Assembly: GCF_001792815.1 (NCBI RefSeq)
Contig: NZ_CP017674.1
Coordinates: 1,922,001 to 1,986,000 of the forward strand
DNA: 64,000 nucleotides
Reading direction: 5' to 3'
Origin: Microbacterium sp. BH-3-3-3
Lineage (GTDB): Bacteria > Actinomycetota > Actinomycetes > Actinomycetales > Microbacteriaceae
In this document: positions 28,197 through 37,586 of the stretch, piece by piece
Position numbering within the stretch: position 1 is the stretch's first letter
Layout: the number at the start of each line of letters is the position of its first letter
Translations under genes and position numbers: made by a program
Notes under the pieces: generated by a model
What the model was told of the DNA's origin: nothing
Seen by the model: only the letters and a program-made list of their open reading frames with translations
The model's database searches: none

Positions 28197-28826
28197 ATGC
28201 CGGAACAGCTCGAGCCTGAGCCGGCGGCAGCGGTCGCGCTGTTCGGCGACCGCATCGACCGTGCGCGGCAGTTCGTCGCCGCTCTCGCCGAGCATGGCGA
28301 AGAGAGGGGTCTCATCGGCCCCCAGGAAGTTCCGCGGCTGTGGACCCGACACGTCCTGAACAGCGCGATCACGGCGCCGTACTTCTCCGGGCGATCGGTG
28401 GATGTGGGTTCGGGCGCCGGCCTTCCCGGTCTCGTGCTCGCCATCGCTCGTCCCGACGTCGAATGGACGCTCATCGAACCGATGGAGCGCCGTACGGCGT
28501 GGTTGACCGAGCAGGTCGCCGAGCTGGAGCTCGACAACGTGACGGTCGAGCGCATGCGCGCCGAAGAGTGGGCCCGCGGGCGCATCTTCGACGTGGTGAC
28601 CGCCCGAGCCGTCAGTGCGCTTCGCACCCTCCTGCCCTTCACCGCTCCCCTGGTCCGCCCTGGTGGGAGGCTGGTGTTCCTCAAGGGAGCCAGCGTGGGC
28701 GCGGAGATCGAATCGGCCGCCAAACAGGTTCGTAAGCTCGGCCTTACAGACGTCTCGGTCGAGGTCGTGGGCGAGGGTGTGCTGGACGAGCCCACGCGCG
28801 TCTTCTTGGCCACCGTCTCGCGCTAG
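28197..28826 (+). CDS. rsmG: 16S rRNA (guanine-N7) methyltransferase RsmG
   Basis: 209 aa. Rossmann-type methyltransferase with the SAM motif VDVGSGAGLPGL (about residues 67-78), RRTAWL and VTARAVSAL, as in RsmG (GidB), which methylates G527 of 16S rRNA. Loss of this enzyme gives low-level streptomycin resistance in other bacteria. It starts five bases after jag and is the last recognisable gene before a long gene-free stretch. Confidence 0.95.
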   Translation: MPEQLEPEPAAAVALFGDRIDRARQFVAALAEHGEERGLIGPQEVPRLWTRHVLNSAITAPYFSGRSVDVGSGAGLPGLVLAIARPDVEWTLIEPMERRTAWLTEQVAELELDNVTVERMRAEEWARGRIFDVVTARAVSALRTLLPFTAPLVRPGGRLVFLKGASVGAEIESAAKQVRKLGLTDVSVEVVGEGVLDEPTRVFLATVSR

Positions 28827-30322
28827 CGTTCTTGGACGCTCTGAAGGGCTGCAGACGCCGCTGAGAGCCCACGCGCGAGCGCGCGGGCGTGCGCGGCGGG
28901 TGCTTCCGCTCCTCTGTGGGCGCATCGCGGATGGTGTGCGCCCGTGGCGGGTATGGAGCGATGGGCGGATACGGCGTCGTCCTCGACGACGCTGACGCGG
29001 GTGTGCGCATTTTCCTCGCGGTGTCGGTGTGGCTTGGTCTCAGGCAGCGCCAGGGACTGTCTTCGGTGCGTGTCCACGCACGATGGGCCAGGGCTGCGGC
29101 CGTACCGAGACATCTTGCGGGAGTCCGCGTTCACACCACCCCTCCGATATATATCCATATGAATACAGTTATGGGTGAAGGAAGGAATTTGGGCGGCGCG
29201 ATGGCCCTCTGGGCAACGATGAGGTCGGCAAGGACGGGTGCATCTGACGCATCTCGCGCCGCATGATTTCTGTCAGATGGGATGCGCGTGGAGCGTCCAT
29301 TTGCAGCCATCGTGCGCCTCGTGAGGGACGCGTCTTCTTCTGGATGCCAGACGAGTCACCATTGCGTCCGCGTTCGCCGACATTGTTCACCACGTCACGT
29401 CCGCCGTCGCTCGCACGACCGGTTCGCGTGGGCGGAACGTCGTGCGGTGGGGGATGCGGTCGATCCCGAGTTACGGCGAGGGCTCTGCGGCCATGGTCGT
29501 CCTCTTCGGTGAGCTTGCGACGAGGCCCGTGGGAAGCGAGTCTCGTCGACGGTGAGATGCAACAGGGCACCGTCTCGATCTGAGGATCCGCGGACTGGGA
29601 TGGATCTGCTGCGCGGGCGAGACAACGAGACCTTACGAAGCGCGTCTGCCGTGTGCGGTGGAGTTCGGAGGCGTCGACCGTTCTTGCTGCTACGAAGCGT
29701 GATGGTGGCTCGGGCGAATGCTCTGGTGCAGTTCGCGCACGGGTCAGGAACGTGCTGACCAGTTGCGAGAACGTGGGGCCGTTGTCATGGCCCGCACGAA
29801 GCGGGGTCCGGGTCTGGTCCGGATGTCGCTGCGCACGCCACGGTGTTCGCGGTTTCGCGATGGTAGGCGGATTCGTTCGAGCCTCTCGCTGCCCCAATGG
29901 TCCTGCTCATGTGAACGTGCCCCACGATGGGTGGGATCCCGTGATGCACGGTGACGATCGTGAGGTGGCTGCTCACGGGCTGTGGAGTCAGCTCGACGCG
30001 GTCGTCGTGGGCGGGGCCCGGGGCGTCTGGGCGTGAGCCGTAAGTCGGTGTTCGACGCTCCCCTGACCGGGGTGTGGGCCTGGGCCAGCGTTGTGCACCG
30101 TGCACCGTGTTTTGGAGCGGCGCACGGGAACTCGGTTGTGACCATCAGAATATTTCGGGGCGGTCAGAGTAGGACGACCGTCTTGCACGGCATGGAGTAC
30201 GGGGGCGGACGGTGACGTGATCTGCGCCCGGTTGAAGCCCGTGTGTGGCGCGCGCTTGCAGGGAGAGGCTAAGGGGTCAGCGAGAGGTGACCAGCAGGCG
30301 CGGGTATGCGGTGTCGCTCTTA

Positions 30323-30338
30323 TGTTCCACGTGAAACA
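30323..30338. promoter_or_regulatory. parS: parS site 1 (one mismatch)
   Basis: TGTTCCACGTGAAACA; one mismatch to the consensus TGTTTCACGTGAAACA. It is 54 bases from the next site. Confidence 0.85.
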
Positions 30339-30376
30339 TCTCGACTCTCTGGCTTGCTGTTGAACCGGCCCGTGTG

Positions 30377-30392
30377 TGTTTCACGTGAAACA
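30377..30392. promoter_or_regulatory. parS: parS site 2
   Basis: Perfect 16-bp palindrome TGTTTCACGTGAAACA, the ParB/Spo0J binding site. Confidence 0.93.
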
Positions 30393-31921
30393 TTGAAGTT
30401 CGGGGCAGGAGAGAGCGTCGGTGTCGGGCTGATCCCGCGTGAGCTCATCGCCTAGCTCTCGTCTCGCGGGCGCGGAATCGCGGCAGAGAATCAATGGTCG
30501 GGACGCTCCCCCGCCCATTGCTGCGCGCCCAGGCGCTCCCCGTGGGACTGGGGTGTAGTTTCGGGCCGACACGCGGATCGGTCGGTATGGGCTGGCCTTT
30601 CGGTTGCCTCTGCCCAAGACGTTGGTTCCAGAGGGGCGTCTTGAACCTTCCGAATGGTCGGTCCTGTGCGGGCGGCGCAAGTGCGTGCGGCTTGATCCGC
30701 GCGACGCCTTTCACGGGACGTGGGAGGCTTGCGCAATGAGCGATGGCGGTGCCCTGACTTACCGCGGTCAGAGATGACTCGGTCAGCCGCCGGGAGTCTG
30801 GCCTGCTTCGCTACAGCCCTGGTCTCAACCAGTCGTTCTCCCAACAAGCCGTCTCGCCGGAGGGATCGACGTGACGGAGGGTGGGTTGTGATGAGATGCC
30901 TCCCGTGGACTGGCGACGTGGTCACGGCGCCTGATTCGGATGAGGACGGGATCTCCTCACGGTCGCGGGCTCACTGACCGCCTCCGTCATCGACCGGCAC
31001 GGTGCCGGCCGAACGGTGCACACTAGGCCGGCGCGCGCCCCGCAGAACCACTCGGCGTCTCGTGTGGAGGTCACCGCTGCGTGGAGAGCCCGGCGTAGAG
31101 CTGACGGTGCACGGAAGGCCACACCGAGGTAGTCGCATCCGGGCGCGCGCCATTCCGGGCAACTGGGGCTCGGCCTGGCGAGAACGGGCCATCCCCGGGA
31201 GCCACCGCGCCGGTCGTGTGTGCCGGCTGATGCGATGTGCTGGGCGGTGGGCCGTGCGGGGACGCACGTCGTGCCGGGACCTCTTTCGTGCCGGACCTAT
31301 GTCGTGCAGGGAGATGCACCGCGCGGCGAAGTGTGTTGTCGCAGCCGCGCCCAGGTGCGGTCGGGAGCACTCTCATGCGCACGGGCTGCCGCATCGGTGG
31401 CGGGACAGCGCACTGGGAAGGTGAGAGGACGCCGTACCCCTGCTCCCGTGGATGCTCCCCTGCATGGTCGAGAGGCGGTCGCGGCGTACTCCGGCTTCTG
31501 CGCGGCTCAGAGAGCGGCGTCGCCCGACACGCTGAGGCGCCCGCGCTTTGCTGCGCCGCGACCACCCAGCGATTCGAGCAGAGAGGAGAGCGCGCGAGTG
31601 GCTGTGCGGGTCGCGTCGCTGCGGCTCGGCCAGGTCATGCGTGAGGGTGGTGAGCCAGTGCCGTAGCTCTTCGGCTCGAGAACGTGAAAGCACAGAAGTG
31701 ACGTCACTTCGGGAGTAGCGGTGCCCGAGATCCGGAGGCCAGATACCGGTGAGGCCGCTCATCTTGCCGACACCGATAGGTGTGTATCGAGCTCCCACGA
31801 GCACCGCAGGTGTCCAGTGCTGGGCTCCGTCGGATCCGAGGAACTCTTGGCCACTTGGTGGGGCGTCAGGTCCACGTCCACGGGTATAACGCCGAAGTCC
31901 GGGGCGTTGAATGACAGTCCA

Positions 31922-31937
31922 TGTTTCACGTGAAACA
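31922..31937. promoter_or_regulatory. parS: parS site 3
   Basis: Perfect TGTTTCACGTGAAACA, flanked by A and T so that the palindrome extends to 18 bp. Confidence 0.93.
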
Positions 31938-32687
31938 TCGCGCATGTCACCGGCCGATAGATCCGCCGCATTGCACCAGTAAGCGGCGCACAGGGAGCCC
32001 TGTCTCCCCGCGCCCGTCTACGACAGGGATCGCGTCGTGAAGCGCGTTGGCCATCGTCATGCTGGAGCGGGTCGGACTTCAGATGCTGTCTGAGCGTCGA
32101 TCGGGGACCCACCGGGAACGCGGCTTGACCAGTGACCGCCGAGCTCGCGGGCGCTGCACGTGTCTGCTGCATCAGAATGCTCTGGGCGCGCTCCGTGCGA
32201 ACCTGCTTCGTGCGCGTCGGGGATGACGCGAAGGACGGACCCCACTCCCCCGATGGTGGACGAGTATCCCAATTCGCTGCCTCCACAAGTGACCGGCGTC
32301 GACTCGCACATAACGGCAGGAGATCGTCGTGCAAGCTGTGATCGAGGCCGGAGTATGCGCTCACGTGGGGCGCTGGGCTGCTCAGAGAAGGCGCATCTGC
32401 GGACCACGATCGAAGCCGACCTGGACACCAGTGCCCCGAAGGGAGAGACGAGCCTCATGATGCACCGGTTTGGTTACCCCCAGATGCGTGCCGCAGTCGA
32501 GCCGACGGGCGGTAATGGCCCATTGAGGGCTCTCGCTCCGGCGGGCAGCGGGGCGCGATGATGGTCGACTGACTGGGGTGTCCTGAGATTGGGCAATGGT
32601 GCCAGATGGGAAGGTCTCCTTCCCGGCAGTCGAGGTCCGGATGGGAAGCGAACCGAGCGAATCATGCGCACGCGCCAGGCTGGGCGA

Positions 32688-32703
32688 TGTTTCACGTGAA
32701 ACA
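32688..32703. promoter_or_regulatory. parS: parS site 4
   Basis: Perfect TGTTTCACGTGAAACA, 183 bases before site 5. Confidence 0.93.
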
Positions 32704-32870
32704 CTGAGCGATCGAACGCGCGCAGGGCAGTCCTGGCTGGGCGATGCGCCAGGATGAACATCCTCGTTCGGAGCGAGTCGACGGGGACCTGGGTAGTCTC
32801 GAGCGCATTCCAGGCGCGGGGGATGCCGGCCCTATCGCCGCAATCTCGGGTTTGGATGGACGGGGTGGAA

Positions 32871-32886
32871 TGTTTCACGTGAAACA
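32871..32886. promoter_or_regulatory. parS: parS site 5
   Basis: Perfect TGTTTCACGTGAAACA; flanking A and T extend the palindrome to 18 bp. Confidence 0.93.
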
Positions 32887-33115
32887 TTCCCGCATGCGTG
32901 CACGCGTGGAGCCACACCGCTGCCTGCCGCCATCGTTACGACACCGCGCTTCCGGCTGTGCGCCGCACTCCCCTCGGATCTGGCTGGAAGCCCTGTCGAG
33001 CCCGGTCAGGACGAGAGCACACGCCTTGGTTCACAGGTGGGTGGCCGCTCACTGACTAGTGGCCTGCCGATGACACCGAGCCACGCACCCACTTTCAGGC
33101 AACAGCGATGGCTGA

Positions 33116-33131
33116 TGTTTCACGTGAAACA
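33116..33131. promoter_or_regulatory. parS: parS site 6
   Basis: Perfect TGTTTCACGTGAAACA, about 500 bases upstream of parA. Confidence 0.93.
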
Positions 33132-33623
33132 CATCGGTCGCGTTCGCATATGCCACGCGCAACTCTCGGTCAGGCGCAGCCACGCAGTACAGAACGCAAC
33201 CCAGCGTGAACCGGGGAGCTTGGATCCTGTTGCGAGACGAGAGCCGTCAGTGTCGGCGGATCGCATCGCCAGGTGCCTGCACCGTTAACCCTCCGCTCCC
33301 TGAAGCCAGTCGGGCAGACACCTCACATGTCGTGGGAGTCGTCCACTCAAAGCTGCCCGCAGCGAGTTGTGCGGGCAGCTCGCCTCTTCAGCCGCGACGT
33401 CCTGCCCCATGATCCCGCCACACAGGACACAGCAGGAAGGCTCGGGTCTCACCCGAGGACAGAGCGATGGACGCTCATCGTGATCGCGGCGCGAGAATAG
33501 CCGTCCGCGGAGAAAGGTGGACCGGCACAACCCCGTCGAGCTGTGTTGGTTGCACAAATGACGGTGCCACCCGGGTATCCGGGGATGGCGCGAGTAGACT
33601 GAGCAAGTTCGGCAACGGAGAGG

Positions 33624-33639
33624 TGTTTCACGTGAAACA
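33624..33639. promoter_or_regulatory. parS: parS site 7, overlapping the parA start
   Basis: Perfect TGTTTCACGTGAAACA that contains the GTG chosen as parA start and is itself preceded by GGAGAGG. ParB bound here would cover the translation start region of its own operon. Confidence 0.93.
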
Positions 33640-34549
33640 GTCCGATGGGGCATCTGCGTCCTCTTCCTTCGAGGACTCCCCCATCGCTCGTGAGATCGCT
33701 GACCTTTCTGCGCGACGCCGTGCCCTTGATTCGCGCGAGGTCGAGCTGTCGGGACGCACCCGCGTCTTCACTGTCTCGAACCAGAAGGGCGGGGTGGGGA
33801 AGACGACCACCGCGGTGAACGTGGCTGCCGCTCTCGTGTCGATCGGGGCTCGCGTCCTCGTGATCGATCTCGATCCACAGGGCAACGCGTCGACCGCTTT
33901 GGGAGTCGCTCACAACGCTGAGACGCCAAGTGTGTATGACGTTCTCATCGACGACTTCCCGCTCGCCGACATCGTGCAGACGAGCCCGGAGTCACCGAAT
34001 CTTCTGTGCGCACCGAGCACCATTCACCTCGCCGGCGCTGAGATCGAGCTTGTTTCGCAGGTTGCTCGGGAGCACCGACTGCGCGGAGCTCTCCGCGACT
34101 ACCTCGCGATCGACGACAATCACCTCGACTTCGTCATCATCGACTGCCCGCCGTCCCTGGGCCTGCTGACCATCAACGCGTTCACTGCCGCCGATGAGGT
34201 CATGATCCCCATTCAGTGCGAGTATTACGCGCTCGAGGGCCTGAGTCAGCTTCTGGGCAGCGTGCAGATGATCCAGAAGCACCTCAATCCTTCGCTCCAC
34301 GTCTCGACGATCCTGTTGACGATGTACGACGGCCGTACGCGTCTCGCTCAGCAGGTCGCCGAAGAGGTACGTTCGCACTTCACCCACGAGGTCCTCGACA
34401 CGGTGATTCCCCGATCGGTGCGCGTCTCCGAGGCGCCGAGCTTCGGTCAGACGGTCATCGCGTACGATGGCCAATCAGCGGGGGCCATCGCTTACCGTGA
34501 GGCGGCGGTTGAGATCGTCGCGCGCGACACCACGAAGAAGGATTCCTGA
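33632..34549 (+). CDS. parA: Chromosome partitioning ATPase ParA (Soj)
   Basis: 305 aa from the GTG at 33632. The deviant Walker A KGGVGKTTT is at about residues 52-60, Walker A' VIDLDPQGN and Walker B FVIIDCPPSLGLL follow. ParA binds DNA nonspecifically when ATP-bound and, with ParB-parS, moves the origin region. The start is ambiguous: GTG at 33623 (giving MFHVKQ) is in frame, but GGAGAGG lies too close to it, whereas its spacing to 33632 is normal. The frame is open further upstream without homology. The stop overlaps the parB start (TGATG). Confidence 0.93.
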   Translation: MKQSDGASASSSFEDSPIAREIADLSARRRALDSREVELSGRTRVFTVSNQKGGVGKTTTAVNVAAALVSIGARVLVIDLDPQGNASTALGVAHNAETPSVYDVLIDDFPLADIVQTSPESPNLLCAPSTIHLAGAEIELVSQVAREHRLRGALRDYLAIDDNHLDFVIIDCPPSLGLLTINAFTAADEVMIPIQCEYYALEGLSQLLGSVQMIQKHLNPSLHVSTILLTMYDGRTRLAQQVAEEVRSHFTHEVLDTVIPRSVRVSEAPSFGQTVIAYDGQSAGAIAYREAAVEIVARDTTKKDS

Positions 34550-35520
34550 TGGCGAAGAGAACCGGTCTGGGTCGCGGTATCGGCGCCCTCATTCCCACCG
34601 CAGAGCCGTCGGAGTCCCGTCCGGTCGACGTCTTCTTCCCCGGTGCGTCGAGCTCGTCGACGGCGGAGTCCGCGGAGAAGACTGACGCATCTGCCGAGGC
34701 AGATGGTCTCGTCACGGTCCCGGGCGCGCGGCTCGTGCACATCGACCCCAAGTTGATCGTTCCCAACCCGCGTCAACCGCGCACGCACTTCGACTCCGAC
34801 GATCTCGCTGAGCTCGTCCACTCGGTGCGCGAGTTCGGCGTGCTGCAGCCCGTCGTGGTCCGGGACAAGGGCGACGGCACCTATGAGCTCATCATGGGCG
34901 AGCGCCGCACCCGCGCGTCTCGCGAGGCAGGCCTCGACACCATCCCCGCGGTGGTCCGTGAGACCGAAGACGAGTACCTGCTGCGTGATGCTCTGCTCGA
35001 GAACCTTCACCGTTCCCAACTGAATCCGTTGGAAGAAGCGTCGGCCTACCAGCAGCTGCTCGAGGATTTCGGGATCACTCAGGAGGAACTCGCCACGAGG
35101 ATCGGCCGGTCGCGCCCGCAGATCAGCAACACGATCCGCCTGTTGAAGCTGCCCGTCCCCGTTCAGCAGCGAGTGGCGGCCGGAGTCCTGAGTGCCGGAC
35201 ACGCCCGCGCCATCCTGTCGCTCGACGACCCGCGCGAGATGCAGAAGCTCGCCGACAAGATCGTGAACGAGGATCTGTCTGTGCGCGCGGCCGAAGCCGC
35301 GGCGAAGATGCCCGGGGTGGCGCCGGTGCGGCAGAAACCGCAGGCAGGCTCGCGTCGTGCAGGCCTCGACGAGGTCGCCGAGCGTTTGGGCGATCGGTTC
35401 GACACGAAGGTCCGCGTCTCTCTCACCGCGAAAAAAGGCCAGATCAGCATCGATTTCGCCTCGATTCAGGATCTGAACCGGATCCTGGCGACCCTGGGCG
35501 AAGACGGGTACACGGGCTGA
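34549..35520 (+). CDS. parB: Chromosome partitioning protein ParB (Spo0J)
   Basis: 323 aa. A Ser/Glu-rich leader follows the ParA-interacting N-terminus KRTGLGRGIGALIP. The CTPase/ParB domain shows NPRQPRTHFD, IMGERRTRASREAGL and LLENLHRSQLNPLEEA; the helix-turn-helix QEELATRIGRSRPQISNTIRLLKLP binds parS, and the C-terminal domain dimerises. ParB loads at parS as a CTP-dependent clamp and spreads. Seven parS sites lie directly upstream. Confidence 0.96.
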   Translation: MAKRTGLGRGIGALIPTAEPSESRPVDVFFPGASSSSTAESAEKTDASAEADGLVTVPGARLVHIDPKLIVPNPRQPRTHFDSDDLAELVHSVREFGVLQPVVVRDKGDGTYELIMGERRTRASREAGLDTIPAVVRETEDEYLLRDALLENLHRSQLNPLEEASAYQQLLEDFGITQEELATRIGRSRPQISNTIRLLKLPVPVQQRVAAGVLSAGHARAILSLDDPREMQKLADKIVNEDLSVRAAEAAAKMPGVAPVRQKPQAGSRRAGLDEVAERLGDRFDTKVRVSLTAKKGQISIDFASIQDLNRILATLGEDGYTG

Positions 35521-35591
35521 GACCCACCCCACAGGTGCGCACACTTGTACACACCCGGGCGCCAAACGATCCTGGTGTCGGTGGCTCGACG

Positions 35592-35597
35592 TAACCT
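35592..35597 (+). promoter_or_regulatory. -10 element for leaderless transcript of the 115-aa gene
   Basis: TAACCT, last base seven bases before the GTG at 35604; no ribosome binding site is present between. Confidence 0.55.
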
Positions 35598-35603
35598 GGA
35601 TGG

Positions 35604-35951
35604 GTGACTTCGAACGACCAAAACCCTCGCCGTCGTGCCAGCCTGGAGCTGCTGCGTGCCGAGGCGTCTGACGAACTCGCGGTGCTGATTCACGAACGCC
35701 TGCGGGGCGGCGAAGATCCCTGGGACTTCATGGAAGACCTGCCGAACGTGGATGAACTCGTGGTCCTCACTCTGCGGGCCGAGAACATCACAGAGAACGG
35801 CGGCGTTCGCCCCAATCGCGCCCGCAACTACCGTGTGCTCCGTCAGATCGCCCTCGACTATCCGGCTCTGACGCGGGCTGTGTGGCGCATCCTGGGCGAA
35901 GAGGAGTCGCACCGGGTGTGGGACGCCAGCGCTCGACTCGACGCCTCCTGA
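35604..35951 (+). CDS. Conserved-looking 115-aa protein of unknown function
   Basis: 115 aa, soluble, mixed charge, with no signal peptide or membrane segment. The region WDFMEDLPNVDELVVLTLRAENI and the Arg-rich VRPNRARNYRVLRQIALDYPALTRAVWRIL look like a small helical fold. Third-position GC bias is like the neighbours, and the start fits a leaderless transcript. I do not recognise the family. It follows parB by 83 bases and has its own promoter, so a link to partitioning is only positional. Confidence 0.75.
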   Translation: MTSNDQNPRRRASLELLRAEASDELAVLIHERLRGGEDPWDFMEDLPNVDELVVLTLRAENITENGGVRPNRARNYRVLRQIALDYPALTRAVWRILGEEESHRVWDASARLDAS

Positions 35952-36092
35952 CGGCGGGAGACCCCCGCGCCGGCGAAGCCGGCACCGCTTCGCGTCGGGC
36001 ACCGACCGCGTTCCGTCGAGCGGCGGTGGCGTACCGGCATCCCTCTCTCGCCGTATGGGCACCTCGGCAGGGCTGTCCCTTTCGGAAACGAC

Positions 36093-36122
36093 GAATCCCC
36101 GACGCCGTGGCGCCGGGGATTC
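36093..36122 (-). terminator. Terminator of the trxB-trxA unit
   Basis: Nine-bp stem GAATCCCCG / CGGGGATTC around a 12-base GC-rich loop, 16 bases after the trxA stop on the minus strand. Confidence 0.6.
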
Positions 36123-36137
36123 GATGATCGCGGGGAC

Positions 36138-36461
36138 TCAGCCGAGGAACGGCGCGAGGTCCTGCTCGAGTGCGTACTTGGGCTTCGCACCGATGATGGT
36201 CGTCTTGACCTCACCACCCTGGAAGACCTTCATCGCGGGGATGGAGGTGATCTGGTACTTCATCGCGAGGTCGGGGTTCTCGTCGACGTTGAGCTTGAGG
36301 ATCGTGATCTTGCCCGAGTTCTCGTTCTGGATCTCGTCGAGGACGGGGGCGACCATGCGACACGGTCCGCACCACTCGGCCCAGAAGTCCACGAGAACGG
36401 GTCCGTCAGCCTGCAGGACGTCCTGCTCGAACGTTGCGGAGGTCGTCGCCTTGGCAGTCAT
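36138..36461 (-). CDS. trxA: Thioredoxin
   Basis: 107 aa, classical thioredoxin fold with the redox motif WCGPC (Cys31 and Cys34) and the cis-proline in ITSIPAMKVF. It passes electrons from TrxB to protein disulfides in the cytosol. The ATG follows AAGGAGA at good spacing. It lies 62 bases downstream of trxB. Confidence 0.97.
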   Translation of the reverse strand: MTAKATTSATFEQDVLQADGPVLVDFWAEWCGPCRMVAPVLDEIQNENSGKITILKLNVDENPDLAMKYQITSIPAMKVFQGGEVKTTIIGAKPKYALEQDLAPFLG

Positions 36462-36523
36462 TGCATATCTCCTTAGATGGAAGCTTCAGTGAATGAAAAC
36501 GCTGGTGAGCGTTCTTTTGTTCC

Positions 36524-37510
36524 TCAGACGACAGCGGCGTCGGGAAGGCCCTCGATGGGGCTCTCCGCGACCGCGGGCTCGCCGGCCTCGCCGCGGGCGG
36601 CGAGGAAGTGTTCCACGTCGAGGGCAGCGACGGTACCGCTGCCGGCGGCCGTGATGGCCTGGCGGTAGGTCGGGTCGATGACGTCGCCGGCGGCGAAGAC
36701 ACCCTCGACCGACGTGCGCGAGGAACGGCCGTCGACCCAGATGGTGCCCTGGTCGGTGAGCTGCAGCTTGTCGTGCACGAGGTGGGTGCGGGGGTCGTTG
36801 CCGATGGCGACGAACAGACCGTCGAGGGGGAGCTCGCTCACGGTGTCGTCCACCGTCGAGCGCAGGCGCACACCGTTCACGGCGTCGTCGCCCAGGATCT
36901 CGTCGACCGCGGAGTTCCAGATGAACTCGATCTTGGGGTTCGCGACGGCACGCTCCTGCATGATCTTCGACGCCCGCAGCGAGTCCTTGCGGTGGATGAT
37001 GTAGACCTTCGACGCGAACTTGGTGAGGAAGTTCGCCTCTTCCATGGCGGAGTCGCCGCCGCCGACGACGGCGATGGTGCGGTCACGGAAGAAGAAGCCG
37101 TCGCACGTGGCGCACCACGAGACGCCGCGGCCCGAGAGTCGCTCTTCGCCCTCGAGTCCGAGCTTGCGGTACGCGGAGCCGGTGGCGTAGATGACCGAGA
37201 TAGCCTCTTCGACCTTGCCGCTGCCGAGCGTGACGGTTTTGACGGGGCCGTCGAGCTGTAGCGACACGACGTCGTCGTACAACACCTGCGCTCCGAAGCG
37301 TTCGGCCTGCGCCTGCATCTTGGCCATGAGGTCAGGACCCTGGATGCCGTCGGGGAAGCCGGGGAAGTTCTCGACCTCGGTCGTGTTCATGAGGTCGCCG
37401 CCGGCTTCGACGGAACTCGCGACGACGAGGGGCTCGAGGTTGGCTCGGGCGGCGTAGATGGCGGCGGTGTAGCCGGCGGGGCCCGATCCGATGATGATGA
37501 CGTGACGCAC
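36524..37510 (-). CDS. trxB: Thioredoxin reductase
   Basis: 328 aa. FAD-binding motif IIIGSGPAGYTAAIYAARA at the N-terminus, redox pair CATC (Cys133, Cys136), NADPH-binding VVGGGDSAMEEANFL and the C-terminal FAD motif FAAGDVIDPTYRQAITAAGSG. It reduces thioredoxin with NADPH. I chose the GTG at 37510 that starts directly at RHVIIIGSG; the frame is open upstream, including an ATG at 37552. The order with murJ upstream and trxA downstream is conserved in actinobacteria. Confidence 0.95.
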   Translation of the reverse strand: MRHVIIIGSGPAGYTAAIYAARANLEPLVVASSVEAGGDLMNTTEVENFPGFPDGIQGPDLMAKMQAQAERFGAQVLYDDVVSLQLDGPVKTVTLGSGKVEEAISVIYATGSAYRKLGLEGEERLSGRGVSWCATCDGFFFRDRTIAVVGGGDSAMEEANFLTKFASKVYIIHRKDSLRASKIMQERAVANPKIEFIWNSAVDEILGDDAVNGVRLRSTVDDTVSELPLDGLFVAIGNDPRTHLVHDKLQLTDQGTIWVDGRSSRTSVEGVFAAGDVIDPTYRQAITAAGSGTVAALDVEHFLAARGEAGEPAVAESPIEGLPDAAVV

Positions 37511-37554
37511 GGTAGCGCGTTCCCTTCGTTGATTCCGTCGGATGAAACCCATGG

Positions 37555-37586
37555 TAGCCCCGGGATATTCCGGGAACCCGGGGCTA
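37555..37586 (-). terminator. Hairpin at the murJ stop codon
   Basis: Perfect 10-bp inverted repeat TAGCCCCGGG / CCCGGGGCTA with a 12-base loop; the right arm contains the murJ stop codon. It lies between murJ and trxB on the same strand and may terminate or attenuate read-through. Confidence 0.55.

Larger units (their letters stand above)
28827..33631. other. 4.8-kb gene-poor island with parS sites
   Basis: Between rsmG and parA I find no credible protein or RNA gene. Open frames occur on both strands, but they give low-complexity Arg/Pro/Ser-rich translations without known motifs or overlapping operon junctions, and often overlap each other. Hand counts of several lines give roughly 57-67% GC, below the roughly 70% of neighbouring genes, without the strong third-position bias. 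The right-hand 3.3 kb contains six parS sites and a seventh lies at the parA start; the left 1.5 kb has none. An AT-rich patch lies at about 29145-29171. The stretch could be a centromere-like loading zone for ParB, decayed sequence, or both. Confidence 0.7.

Noticed and set aside
28889..33055. Open frames of 60-240 codons inside the parS island as genes
   Set aside because: They overlap on both strands, lack codon bias, ribosome binding sites and recognisable motifs, and several include the parS palindrome as FHVKH-like text.
36608..36625. parS-like sequence in trxB
   Set aside because: TGTTCCACGTCGAGGG matches only one half of the parS palindrome.
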